This document shows positions 32,380 to 41,573 of a stretch of DNA of 61,555 nt, in pieces; the stretch's first letter is position 1, and each line of letters opens with the position of its first letter. Origin of the DNA: Planctomycetota bacterium (GTDB lineage Bacteria > Planctomycetota > Phycisphaerae > Phycisphaerales > UBA1924); NCBI GenBank assembly GCA_024276195.1, contig JAJRXR010000086.1, positions 1-61,555 on the forward strand, written 5' to 3'. Under the pieces are notes generated by a model. That model was not told the origin of the DNA. It ran no database searches and worked only from the letters and a program-made list of their open reading frames with translations. The position numbers were made by a program, and so were the translations under genes.

Positions 32380-34937
32380 CAGCCCCCAGCCCCATCGCCG
32401 GCCCCATCGTCGGTCCCGTTGTCAGTCGCGTTGCTCAGGCGTCCGTCAAGGTCGATCACGGGCGCCGGGGCGCTCGTGTCCACCTCCAGATACTGCGTCT
32501 CGGTCTTGGGCGTCTCACGCCCGGGCGCGGGCGCCGAAAGCGAGCCCGCGGGCGCCCGCTGCATGTCGATCCGCACCGGCTGCATCTCCGGGATGTCGCG
32601 TTCGAGCTCCGCCTCCGACTGAGGCCCGCGGCTGAACAGCTTCAGGTCGTAGAAGTTCGGATCCGTCATGATCCGGGGCGTGATGAACACATACAGCGTC
32701 GAGCTGTTGTTGATCTTGCGCGTGTCGCGGAACGCGTGCCCGATCAGCGGGATATCGCCCAGCAGCGGGACCTTGACGATCGTGTTGCTGATGTTGTCCA
32801 CCTTGATCCCGCCGACGACGATCGTCGCGTCCGACGGGATGGTTACCTGTCCCTCGACGGTGCGCTCCTGGCGCGGCGCCGGGATGCCGTTGGAGCCCGT
32901 GCCGACAAAGTTCGACAGCTCGATGAGATACTGCAGGCTCAGCGACCCCGCCCCGGAAATGGTCGGCGTCACCTGCAGCGTCGTGCCCGCGTCCTCGAAC
33001 CCCTGGAAGCTCGTCTGCGTCGTCGCCTGTCCCTGGTTGACGGTCGTCGTCGGCTGCTGCTCGAGGCTGACAATCCGGGCCTCCTCGTTGTCGTTGACCA
33101 GCAGCGCCGGGCGCGAGAGGATCCGCGAGTTCGCGTCCGTCTGGATCGCGTTGATAATCACGGGCACATACTGGCTCTTGATGATCGCGGTCGTCAGGCC
33201 CGCCAGGTTGGTCGCGACGCTCCGGGCGTTGTTGAAGTTCGTCCCCGGGCTGCTGAGCCCGAAGTTGGTGTTCCCCGACCACTGCCCGCTTGTCAGCTGC
33301 GTCTCGAACGCGATGCGGAAGTCCGAGTTGTCCGCGATCGACACGATCGTCGCCTCGATGTACACCTGCGGGCGGCGCAGGTCGAGACGCTCGATCAGCT
33401 TCGAGAACTCGTCCTGCTGCTTGAGCGGCGCCTTCACCACCACCTGGTTGTTGTCCGTGTCGGCGATCACAAACACGCGGGTCGGGTCGAACACCCCGAT
33501 CTCGTCGTCGCCGACCGGCGGCGTAAAGTTCTGCACCTGCTGCGTCTGCTGGCGCCCCTGCCCGCCCGGCAGCAGCGGCGCGCTCCCCGTCGCGCTCTGA
33601 CCCGAGATCAGACCCGTGATCAGGTCCGCCACCGCCTCCGAGTCCGCATAGTTGAGCTTGTAGTGGCGGATGACGATCCGGTCGTCCTCGGTCTTGAGCT
33701 CCTCCATCAGCATCGCGAGCTGGTCCTGCTGCGTGGGCGTGCCGTAATAAATGATCGACTGACGCACCGGGTCCACGACCATCACCGGCCCGCCTGTCCG
33801 CACTGGCGTCCCCCCCTGGCCCGGGATGTTCTGGTTCCGGGGCTGGAACGCCGGGTTGGTGTTGTTCTGGTTTGACTGCAGCGTGATGACCTCGCCCAGG
33901 CCCTGCTGGCTCGCGATGTCGGCGATCTGCAACGCCGCGCTGCCCGCGAAATAGTTCCGCGGCGCGAGTGTGTTGGGCACGTCGATCACGTCGATGATCT
34001 CGATCACCGTCGCCAGCTCCTCGCGCGTCCCCCGGAAGATCAGCGCGTTGCCCTGCGCGTCCACCGTCAGGCGGTCGCCCAGGTTGTCCAGCCCCGGAGC
34101 GCCCAGACCCCGCGCCCCGGGCTGCGTACCGGGCTGGTTCTGCTGGCGCCCGCCGGGTCGGAGCGGCTGGGTTCCGAACCCCGAAGATGTCCCCCCGACG
34201 AGCTCGATCGCCCGCCTCCGCGCCGTCGGGGCCGCGATGTAGTCCAGCTCGATCCGCGTGAACTCCTGCGCCCGGTAGCGCAGCAAAAACTCGCCGATCA
34301 TCTGTTCGATCCGGTCGAGCTGCAGCGGCGGGGCCGTCGCGACAATCACGCCCAGCTCATCGATCGCCAGGATCTTGTTCGACGAACTCGCCAGCAGCGT
34401 TGTGATCGTGTCCACCAGCAGCGAGGGCTTGATGTTCGGCGTGGGCATCACCCGCGTCGTCCCCCCGGTCACCGGCGCGATCTCGCCCACCGGCAGCACC
34501 GTGAACAGCCCGGGCACGTCCGTCTCGATGATCGTGTAGTCCCACTGCTCGAGCAGCGCCCGCAGCATCGACAGCAGCTCGCTGGCCGGGATCTCCACCT
34601 CCGCGTTGAACGTGATCGACCCCGACAGCGTCCCCTTGATGACGACGTTGATCCCCATCACCTCGCCCACGAAGTCCACGAGCGTTGTCAGCTCCACCGC
34701 CTCCGAGAACTGCCCGAAGCTGATCATCTCCTCGTCCCGCTCGGGCTGAGCGCTTGCAGCGGCGCCCGGGATCTCCGCGCTGAAACCAGCCTCGGCCAGA
34801 CGCCCCCCGCCCCCCTGGGCCATCGAGAGCGTCGTTCCCGCCATCAGGACCAGCAGCCCGCTCGCCAGCGTCAGCCTCGTCCCGGGCGCACACCATGTGC
34901 CGGTCGTTGTCCGGCTCCGTCCGTTCACGATGCGCAC
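32379..34937 (-). CDS. gspD: Secretin GspD (type II secretion outer-membrane channel)
   Basis: 852 residues from a GTG that has AAGGAGG 8 nt upstream; earlier in-frame ATGs lack a site and would disturb the signal peptide (LTLASGLLVLMAGTTLSMAQ). Four N-domains (N0 then N1-N3 with Gly/Gln/Asn-rich linkers such as GRQQNQPGTQPG) precede the secretin barrel domain: VYIEATIVSIADNSDFRIAF, and VPLLGDIPLIGHAFRDTR, the conserved gate/lip motif, then LYVFITPRIMTDP. It forms the multimeric outer-membrane pore. Other gsp genes are absent here, so they must lie elsewhere. Confidence 0.93.
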
Positions 34938-35015
34938 TGGCGTATCCTCCTTCGCGTGGGCGACTTGGGCGATCGCGCACAAGTGCCGCTGCGGGGACCA
35001 TATCCTACCGACTTG

Positions 35016-35075
35016 CCCGACCCCTGCCCCGACCCCTGCCCCGACCACTGTCCCGATCCCTGACCCGACCGCCCC
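35016..35075. repeat. 12-bp tandem repeat, about five units
   Basis: Units: two identical CCCGACCCCTGC, then CCCGACCACTGT, CCCGATCCCTGA and a partial fifth. They lie between the divergent gspD and BtuF-like genes, 80-140 nt upstream of the gspD start and 30-90 nt upstream of the other start, so a copy-number change would alter both leader regions. Confidence 0.85.
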
Positions 35076-35104
35076 AGCGCCTGTGCGTCGGGCCAGACCG
35101 GGCC

Positions 35105-36100
35105 ATGAGCCGAGATCACACGATGCGTGTCGTCAGCCTGCTCCCCTCGGCGACAGAATCTCTCGCCCTTCTTGGCGCGGGCCATCGCCTCGTCGGACGA
35201 TCTCACGAGTGCGACTTCCCCCCGGGCCTGTCCGCCCTGCCCGTCCTGACCGCCCCGCATGGGGTCTACGACACCGGCGCCGAAGCCCCCAGCCGCGATG
35301 TGGACGCCCGGGTCCGCAGCGCCAAAGACGCTGGCGAGCCCCTGTGCATCCTCGACGAGGCCCGCCTTGGCGCCCTCAAGCCCGATCTGATCCTGACCCA
35401 GGACCTGTGCGATGTCTGCTCGATCGACCTCGCCTCGGTCCGGCGCGCCTGCGATCGACTCGACCCGAAGCCCCAGATCCTCTCGCTCAGCCCCGAGACC
35501 ATCGAGGACATGCTCGACGACATCGTGCGCATCGGGCGGGCGATGGGCCTCGAGTCCGAGGCCCGCGCGGCCTCCGTCCGCCTGAGCGAGCGTCTGCTCC
35601 GCGCCCAGGAGCACGTCAACGCCTACGAGCAAGGCCCGGTCGTTGGGTTTATGGAATGGACCGATCCGGTCTTTGTCGCGGGTCATTGGAATGTTCAGCT
35701 GATCGAGCGGGCGGGGGGGAGGCACCCGCTCAACGAGACGGTCGCCGATGACAATGCCGGCGCCGCCTCGGGTCTCCAGCAGGGTCAACGCCGGGGGGGC
35801 AAGTCGATTGCCGTGTCTGCCGAGGTCTTCAGCGCAAGCAAGCCCGAATGGCTGGTTATCGCGCCGTGCGGGCTGAGCCTCGATCAGGTCCGCGTCGAGA
35901 CGACGCGCCTCGCACAGAACGAGTGGTTTCAAGAGCTCCCCGCGGTGAAGAACAACCGCGTCGCGCTCGTCGATGGCTCGCAGATGTTCAACCGCCCCGG
36001 GCCGAGGCTGGTGGACGCGTTCGAATGGCTGGTCGGGTGGGTGCAGGGCAGGGCGGAGCTGATGCCGGAGGAGTTCCCTTGGCAGTTATGGACGGAGTAA
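35105..36100 (+). CDS. BtuF-like cobalamin/ferrisiderophore-binding domain protein without signal peptide
   Basis: 331 residues. MRVVSLLPSATESLALLGAG and LVGRSHECDFPPG open a periplasmic_binding_2 (cluster A-II) domain. ALKPDLILTQDLCDVC, VGFMEWTDPVFVAGHW and PEWLVIAPCGLSLDQV follow. There is no signal sequence or lipobox, as in the cytoplasmic 'cobalamin-binding protein' branch of the family. It may act in corrinoid handling inside the cell. A related ABC ATPase gene lies about 6 kb away but not in an operon with it. Starts at 35105 or at an ATG six codons later. Confidence 0.85.
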   Translation: MSRDHTMRVVSLLPSATESLALLGAGHRLVGRSHECDFPPGLSALPVLTAPHGVYDTGAEAPSRDVDARVRSAKDAGEPLCILDEARLGALKPDLILTQDLCDVCSIDLASVRRACDRLDPKPQILSLSPETIEDMLDDIVRIGRAMGLESEARAASVRLSERLLRAQEHVNAYEQGPVVGFMEWTDPVFVAGHWNVQLIERAGGRHPLNETVADDNAGAASGLQQGQRRGGKSIAVSAEVFSASKPEWLVIAPCGLSLDQVRVETTRLAQNEWFQELPAVKNNRVALVDGSQMFNRPGPRLVDAFEWLVGWVQGRAELMPEEFPWQLWTE

Positions 36101-36106
36101 TTATCC

Positions 36107-36628
36107 ATGTATCAGATTGACGAGAAGGATCGGGTATCTGAGTTGGTTGGCATTCCGCAATCTTCTGTTGGTGCCCCGATGCCGATCATCGTTGCGGAAG
36201 AGGGGGCGGTTGCTGTTGCCTACTACCTGCAACAACAGCAACCGGACTGGGATGGGACAGCGGTCCGCATCGTTGACCACAACGGCACCGATGAGCCGGT
36301 GGCCATTGCCTACTTCTCACTTTGTAAGGCTTATTACTCAGGCTCTCCGAACGATGAGGCGTTCAGCGGGCACCCATTGGCGAGCCGAGGGCTTGAACCG
36401 TACGGGGCGTTCGAGGTGCATGAATCGTCTTGGATTCGGGAGATGGAGCGGCGAAATTCGGTTCATCCGAGCCACCGAGGCAGGTGGTTGGAGTATCTGC
36501 GGCACTTTGTGCTGGCGTTTCATGACAGCGTCTTCGAGTGTGTCGCGAAAGATCTCGATGTGACGAGACACCAGGGCAGCGTCTCGGACGCGGTTCCTAT
36601 CATGACCGAGCGATTGTTCTCTCGGTAA
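36107..36628 (+). CDS. Accessory gene of unknown function (cassette beyond the rnr relic)
   Basis: 173 residues, no signal peptide and no recognised domain. The N-terminal part is moderately hydrophobic (MPIIVAEEGAVAVAYYLQQQ), then VRIVDHNGTDEPVAIAYFSLCKAYYSGSPNDEAF. A Trp/His-rich middle follows (HPSHRGRWLEYLRHFVLAFHDSVFECVAKDL). Codon use is much more A/T-rich than in the core genes, suggesting transfer. It starts 6 nt after the BtuF-like stop and converges on the relic of the rnr 3' end, which begins 3 nt past its stop. Confidence 0.75.
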   Translation: MYQIDEKDRVSELVGIPQSSVGAPMPIIVAEEGAVAVAYYLQQQQPDWDGTAVRIVDHNGTDEPVAIAYFSLCKAYYSGSPNDEAFSGHPLASRGLEPYGAFEVHESSWIREMERRNSVHPSHRGRWLEYLRHFVLAFHDSVFECVAKDLDVTRHQGSVSDAVPIMTERLFSR

Positions 36629-36631
36629 CGA

Positions 36632-36730
36632 TCACTGCCTCTTCCCCTTGTCCTTGCGGTCTTTCCGATGGTCCGCCTTGCCCTTGTCGCGTGACTTGAC
36701 TTAACGCGACCGGCTCTGCAACCAAGGCGC
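36632..36730 (-). pseudogene. Relic: duplicate of the 3' end of rnr
   Basis: Read on the minus strand it encodes SRDKGKADHRKDRKDKGKRQ and a TGA stop, exactly the last 20 residues of the intact RNase R gene 1.3 kb away. Within those codons every difference is synonymous (CGC for CGG, GGG for GGA, CAG for CAA), and the stop is TGA instead of TAG. Upstream of that the match weakens (an in-frame TAA appears) and fades near 36730. No start codon or promoter, so it is a fragment. Confidence 0.9.
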
Positions 36731-36738
36731 CCAAAGCC

Positions 36739-36764
36739 GAGCCGGGAGCGCCAGCGACCAGGGA
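36739..36764 (+). repeat. REP-like element, single copy
   Basis: Begins GAGCCGGGAGCGCCAGCGAC and continues CAGGGA. It is the same core as the inverted pairs at 10182 and 37856. It lies between the rnr relic and the dockerin gene, so the cassette is bordered by REP copies on both sides. Confidence 0.8.
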
Positions 36765-36957
36765 CAAGCACGCCCCACCCCGCAGGCGCCCCAAATACTT
36801 TCCTCGCCATTCTCTGGCGGATTCGATAAAAAACCCGAAACCGGATGAAACCGGCTGGTAAGGTGTGCGGACCGTACCTGTGACTCCCGGCCGGGGAATC
36901 GCTGTCCACCCCCTGGACGGCAGCCGGGAAAGAGAACATCTGACGAGAGGACACCCA

Positions 36958-37794
36958 ATGCGTACCGCCGCACTCACCGCGCTGCTCGTGACCGCTTCCG
37001 CCGCCCAGGCCCAGCCCTTCGGGTCTCTCGTCGCTCGCATGATCGACTCGGAGTACACCATCAGCCGGTTCGTGCAGCTCGCTCCCGACAGCGCGCCAGT
37101 CGTTCGCACACGAGGCGGCGCCCGAGGAGGCAGCGCAAGTTTCAACGCGGACGCGACCGCATCGTCCTACGGCGGGTTCTTCCCCTTCAACCTCGACACC
37201 TTCACCTTTGACAGCCTGATCACCGCAGACCTCGAGGCCCACGTTGGCTTCTCGTCCCTCAACCAGCTCTCCGGCTCCTGCGTCGCCTACCGCTTCGCAT
37301 GGATCGAGGTCCATCGTCCCATCCGATACCGGATTACAGGGGAGATTCAGTCAGATCTGACGCTGACTGATGGCTGGGGATCGGCACAGGTCTTTGTCGA
37401 GATTGTCCCCGAGGTCGGGAACACCGTCGTGCGCGCTGAAGCCAGCGGCGACGAAGGCGTCCAAGTGCTGGAACTCGAAGGTGTGCTGACGCCGTTCGGC
37501 GGTCTGGAGTGGTTCTTCATCACGTTCGAGGCGTCGGCCAGCCTCACCTCGCCCGCCCTTGCGGGCCAGGGCGCCCGGGCGCTGGCGAACGTGAGCATCG
37601 AGCTGCTCCCGATGGGGTGCACCACCGCCGACCTGGCGCTCCCCTACGGCGAGCTCAACTCGAGCGACATCGTCGAGTTTCTCGGGGCCTGGACCGATCG
37701 CGAGCCCATCGCCGACTACGAAGCGCCCGAAGGCGAGTTCGACCTCACCGACGTGATGGCGTTCCTGAGCGTGTTCAACGATGGGTGCCCGTGA
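36958..37794 (+). CDS. Secreted protein with C-terminal GC-type dockerin
   Basis: 278 residues. Signal peptide MRTAALTALLVTASAAQAQ; the ATG is preceded by GAGAGGA. About 190 residues of beta-rich mature protein without a known domain follow (FNLDTFTFDSLITADLEAHV; YRITGEIQSDL). The end is the paired calcium-loop-like motif of planctomycete GC-type dockerins: CTTADLALPYGELNSSDIVEFLGAW, then EFDLTDVMAFLSVFNDGCP. These modules probably hold the protein in an extracellular assembly. The gene sits between the two copies of the rnr 3' end. Confidence 0.88.
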   Translation: MRTAALTALLVTASAAQAQPFGSLVARMIDSEYTISRFVQLAPDSAPVVRTRGGARGGSASFNADATASSYGGFFPFNLDTFTFDSLITADLEAHVGFSSLNQLSGSCVAYRFAWIEVHRPIRYRITGEIQSDLTLTDGWGSAQVFVEIVPEVGNTVVRAEASGDEGVQVLELEGVLTPFGGLEWFFITFEASASLTSPALAGQGARALANVSIELLPMGCTTADLALPYGELNSSDIVEFLGAWTDREPIADYEAPEGEFDLTDVMAFLSVFNDGCP

Positions 37795-37855
37795 CCGGAG
37801 TGGCCGGGGTGGAATGACCGAAAACGGAGCCGGCGACCTCGGGAAATCCATATCC

Positions 37856-37920
37856 GAGCCGGGAGCGCAAGCGACCAGGGGCTGTCACGAAACTCCCTGG
37901 GTCGCTTGCGCTCCCGGCTC
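37856..37920. repeat. REP-like inverted repeat, 21-bp perfect arms
   Basis: Arms 37856-37876 and 37900-37920 (core GAGCCGGGAGCGCAAGCGAC and complement) enclose a 23-nt loop that extends the pairing with one bulge. CGTTTTCG follows on the plus strand, so it could end transcripts from both the dockerin gene and, in reverse, rnr. It borders the intact rnr 3' end. Confidence 0.88.
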
Positions 37921-37932
37921 CGTTTTCGCCTG

Positions 37933-40410
37933 CTATTGCCTCTTTCCCTTGTCCTTCCGGTCTTTCCGATGGTCCGCCTTGCCCTTGTCGCGTGACTTGC
38001 TCTTGCGCGACCGGCGCTGCGAACCCGGCGTCTTCATCGAGCCGAACCCCGCGCCCGCGGACCCGCCCATGCCGCCTGCGCCCTCGCCGCCGATGTTGAG
38101 CCCGCCGACCTTCTTCGCCTTGCCCGCTGCCCGCGAATCACCATCGCTGATCGCCAGGTCCAGCTTCCGCTGCGCCAGGTCCACGCCCGCGATGTAGACC
38201 TTGACCCGGTCGCCGATGTTGTAGCTGCGCCCCGAGTTCGCATCGACCATTCCCCCGGTCCGGTCGTCAAGGAACCACTTGGGAGGCTTGTTCGAGCGCG
38301 TCGTGTCGCCCGGCAGATCCCCCTTGGCGATCATCCCGTCGGCCAGATACTTCTCAAGCTGCACAAACACGCCCCGCGCGATCACGCCCGTGATGATGCC
38401 CTTGAACTCTTCCCCGATGTGCTCGCTCAAGAGCTGGAGCACCAGGAACTGGCGCAGCTCCCGCTCGGCGCTCTCGGCATTCTGCTCCGTCCCGGAACAG
38501 TGGCGCCCGACCGTCAGCAGGTCCGTCTCGCTCGGCAGGATCTCGCGCAGCGTGCGCCCGAGCGCCTTCTTGTCGGGCTCGCTCTTGGGGCGGTCGGCGC
38601 CGTTGTTCGTTTTCTTGAGATATTCCAGCAGCGCCCGGTGGACCGTCAGGTCCGGGTAGCGCCGGATGGGGCTGGTGAAGTGCGCGTACGCCGCCGACGC
38701 CAGCGCATAGTGCCCGATGAGCGCGGGCGAGTATTCCGCCTTGGTCAGCGTGCGCAGCACCGCCATGTGCACGGGCCACGCCGCGGGCGTCCCGCTCGTC
38801 GCGTCGAGCAGCGCCTGGAGCTGCTCGCGGTCCGGGTTCTGCGGGATGGTGAACCCCGCGATCTTGGCCGACTTGCGCATGTCGTCCACGCTGCCCGGCA
38901 CCGGCTCCGGGTGGACCCGCCTTAGCAGCGGCACGCCCAGCTCCTCGAACAGCTTCGCCAGCGACTCGTTCGCCTCGACCATGAACATCTCGATGATCGT
39001 GTGCGTGAAGGCGTCGTCCTCCTCCACCGCGTCGATCACCCGCCCGTCCTCGTCAAACACCAGATCCACATCCGGCAGATCCAGGTTGATCATCCCCGCC
39101 TTGCGCCGCCGATCCCGGATCACCCGCGCCAGCGTGTCCATCTCCTTGACGGTCGCGACCAGCTCGTCGGTGTACGCCGTCTCGGTTTTGGCGTGCTTGC
39201 GCGCCTCGTCCGGGTCGCCATCGATCAGCGCCTGCGCTTCGAGATACGTCATCCGCTTGCGGCTCTTGATCAGCGAACTGCAGAACCCCCGCGACGTGAC
39301 GCTGCCCTTGCGGTCGTACCGGATGATCGCCGTCTTGGCGAACCGGGGCACGCCCTCCTGCAACGAGCAGATCCCGTTGGACAGCACCTCGGGCAGCATC
39401 GGGATCACCAGCCTCGGCAGATAACAACTGTTCCCCCGCTCGTACCCTTCCAGATCCAGCGCCGTGCCCGGCTCAATAAACGAACTCACGTCCGCGATGT
39501 GGATCCCCAGCTCCCACCCCTTGTCCGTGCGCTTGATGCTGATCGCGTCGTCGTAGTCCTTCGCGTCGGGCGGGTCGATGGTGCAGATAAACTCGCCCGT
39601 CAGGTCCGACCGGAGCTCGAGCGCCGCCTCGCCGCGCTCCTCCCACGCCTTGACCGCCTGGTCGAAGTCGCGCGTCGCCTGCCTGGCCTGCTCGACGCAC
39701 GCCTCGGGGAACGAATCCGGCTCGGGCAGCGAGTACGCCGCGATGATCGCCTGCGTCTCGACGCTCGGGTCGCCCGCCTCGCCGAGCACCTTGACGATCA
39801 CGCCCTCGCCCAGCGCCCCGCCCTCGGGGTACTCGATCAGCTCGATGACGACCTTGTCGCCCGCCTTGACGTTTTTGCTCGCCGCGTCGCGCAGGATCAC
39901 GGGGTTGCGCAGCTCCTTACCGTCCGGGTGGAGCATCCAGCGCGAGCCCTGCTGGTACACCTCGCCCGCGAAGCTCGCCCGCTTGCGCTGGGTGATCTCG
40001 AGCACCTCGCCGGCGAAGCTCTTGCCGAACCCGCCGCCAAACTTCTCACGCCTCCGGTCGCGCCGGTAGGCGATGCGCACGGTGTCGCCCGAGAGCGCCC
40101 CGAGCGTGAGATGCTCGGGGATGAAGATGTCGCCGTCGGTGGTTTTGAGCTCGGGCACGACAAACCCGAACCCCTTGGCCGTGCCCCGGAACTCGCCGAC
40201 GATCTCGCCCTCGTCGGGCATCCCGGGCAGCGTGACCCGGTCGCCCGAGCCGATCGCGATCGTCCCCCGCTCGGCCAGCTCGTCGATCGCTCTCGCAAAG
40301 TCGGCGACGTCATCCACGCCCAGCTCCTGGGCCAGCGCGTCCACGGGTTTCGGCTCATAGCTCTCGTGAGCCAGGTGCCTCAAAAGGCGCTTCTCGTAGC
40401 GCAGCGGCAT
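37933..40410 (-). CDS. rnr: Ribonuclease R
   Basis: 825 residues from the ATG of MPLRYEKRLLRHL. An N-terminal winged-helix region is followed by cold-shock domains (GEIVGEFRGTAKGFGFVVPE). The RNB catalytic domain has the four-Asp magnesium site in DPPDAKDYDDAIS, plus HIADVSSFIEPGTALDLEGYERG and HFTSPIRRYPDLTVHRAL. An S1 domain (GVIARGVFVQLEKYLADGM) and a Gly-rich then strongly basic tail (RRSRKSKSRDKGK...KGKRQ) come last. It is a processive 3'-5' exoribonuclease that degrades structured RNA. Its 3' end is copied at 36632-36730 behind the dockerin gene. Confidence 0.95.
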   Translation of the reverse strand: MPLRYEKRLLRHLAHESYEPKPVDALAQELGVDDVADFARAIDELAERGTIAIGSGDRVTLPGMPDEGEIVGEFRGTAKGFGFVVPELKTTDGDIFIPEHLTLGALSGDTVRIAYRRDRRREKFGGGFGKSFAGEVLEITQRKRASFAGEVYQQGSRWMLHPDGKELRNPVILRDAASKNVKAGDKVVIELIEYPEGGALGEGVIVKVLGEAGDPSVETQAIIAAYSLPEPDSFPEACVEQARQATRDFDQAVKAWEERGEAALELRSDLTGEFICTIDPPDAKDYDDAISIKRTDKGWELGIHIADVSSFIEPGTALDLEGYERGNSCYLPRLVIPMLPEVLSNGICSLQEGVPRFAKTAIIRYDRKGSVTSRGFCSSLIKSRKRMTYLEAQALIDGDPDEARKHAKTETAYTDELVATVKEMDTLARVIRDRRRKAGMINLDLPDVDLVFDEDGRVIDAVEEDDAFTHTIIEMFMVEANESLAKLFEELGVPLLRRVHPEPVPGSVDDMRKSAKIAGFTIPQNPDREQLQALLDATSGTPAAWPVHMAVLRTLTKAEYSPALIGHYALASAAYAHFTSPIRRYPDLTVHRALLEYLKKTNNGADRPKSEPDKKALGRTLREILPSETDLLTVGRHCSGTEQNAESAERELRQFLVLQLLSEHIGEEFKGIITGVIARGVFVQLEKYLADGMIAKGDLPGDTTRSNKPPKWFLDDRTGGMVDANSGRSYNIGDRVKVYIAGVDLAQRKLDLAISDGDSRAAGKAKKVGGLNIGGEGAGGMGGSAGAGFGSMKTPGSQRRSRKSKSRDKGKADHRKDRKDKGKRQ

Positions 40411-40467
40411 GGCATCCCTTCCAGCACACGCCCGCTCTTCGAGCAGCACGCGATGCAAACATATTTC

Positions 40468-41478
40468 TTACATCGACGCGGCGTACGCCCGCATCGTCTC
40501 CGTGAACGGCGCCGGCGCAAAGCTCAGGTGCGCAGACGCCTTGTCCAGCCCCGCGACCGAATCCCGCCCGCCCATGATCGCCATCCCCTCATCAAACGGC
40601 AGCGCATCGCGCAGCCCGATCGCCGCCGCCGCTCTCGCCTTCATCGCGGCCACTTCACTCGGCATCCCCACAACCCGCAGCTTCTTCTTGCCCAAGGGCA
40701 GCGCATCGCGAAGCTCGACCATCATCTCGCGCATCGTGATCCGCTCCGCCCCCACCAGGTCGTACACCTCATACTCCGCCGAGTGCCGGTCGAGCGCCTC
40801 GGCGAACGCGAACGCCACATCCTCGACCCAGACAGGCGACACCACCGGATCCTCAAACCTCGGCCGCTTCGGGGGCGCCCACTCCGGGTCCAGGCGCGTC
40901 AGCACCGGGATAAACAGGTGCGGCATCGCCCGACCCTCGCACCACGCCTTGGCCGCCTGCATGAACTCGCCCTCGCGCCCGTGGATCAGCCCGGGGCGGA
41001 ACACCGTCCACGCCAGCGAACTCGCCCGAACAGCGCGCTCGGCGCTCCACTTGGTCCGCTGATACTCGCACAAGCCCTCGTCGCTCACGCCCAGCGCCGA
41101 CATCTGCACAAACCGCCCGACCCCCGCGCCCTCGCACGCGCGGACCAGCGCCCGCGTCGTCAGCGTGTGGACCCGCTTGAACGTCTGGCGCCCGCTCGAC
41201 TCGCGGATGATGCCGATCAGGTTCACGCACGCGTCCGCGCCAGTGACGAGCCTCTCGCAGACACCCTCGTCGAGCGCGTCGCCCTGGACGACGCTCAGGC
41301 GCCCGTCCTCGAACGCCTCCCGCGGCAGCACGCTCCGGGCCTTGTCGCGTGACCGGGCCAACGCCCGCACCCGCCAGCCCCGCCCGAGCAGCTCGCGCGT
41401 CAGGGCTCGCCCGACAAAGCCGGTCGCGCCCGCGACGCAGACCAGCCCGCGTTCGTCTTGTCCGTTCAGATCAGTCAT
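40468..41478 (-). CDS. NAD(P)-dependent epimerase/NDUFA9-like SDR protein
   Basis: 336 residues. The Rossmann start is VCVAGATGFVGRALTRELLGRG, followed by VVQGDALDE and VNLIGIIRES. FVQMSALGVSD and YQRTKWSAERAV provide the Tyr-x-x-x-Lys pair (here Tyr-Gln-Arg-Thr-Lys), and TVFRPGLIHG the substrate loop. This matches atypical short-chain dehydrogenases such as NDUFA9/YfcH-like proteins, which bind NAD(P)H and often have no known reaction. Starts at an ATG; a TTG 24 nt upstream is an alternative. It follows rnr on the same strand by 57 nt. Confidence 0.87.
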   Translation of the reverse strand: MTDLNGQDERGLVCVAGATGFVGRALTRELLGRGWRVRALARSRDKARSVLPREAFEDGRLSVVQGDALDEGVCERLVTGADACVNLIGIIRESSGRQTFKRVHTLTTRALVRACEGAGVGRFVQMSALGVSDEGLCEYQRTKWSAERAVRASSLAWTVFRPGLIHGREGEFMQAAKAWCEGRAMPHLFIPVLTRLDPEWAPPKRPRFEDPVVSPVWVEDVAFAFAEALDRHSAEYEVYDLVGAERITMREMMVELRDALPLGKKKLRVVGMPSEVAAMKARAAAAIGLRDALPFDEGMAIMGGRDSVAGLDKASAHLSFAPAPFTETMRAYAASM

Positions 41479-41573
41479 GGGATCGTGCTCCGAGAGCGTC
41501 AAGGGTAGGGGGCGCCGCCCCGACCCGCCAGAATCACGCCCGGGTGGGGTGGCGCCCGAGATACCATGCCGCT

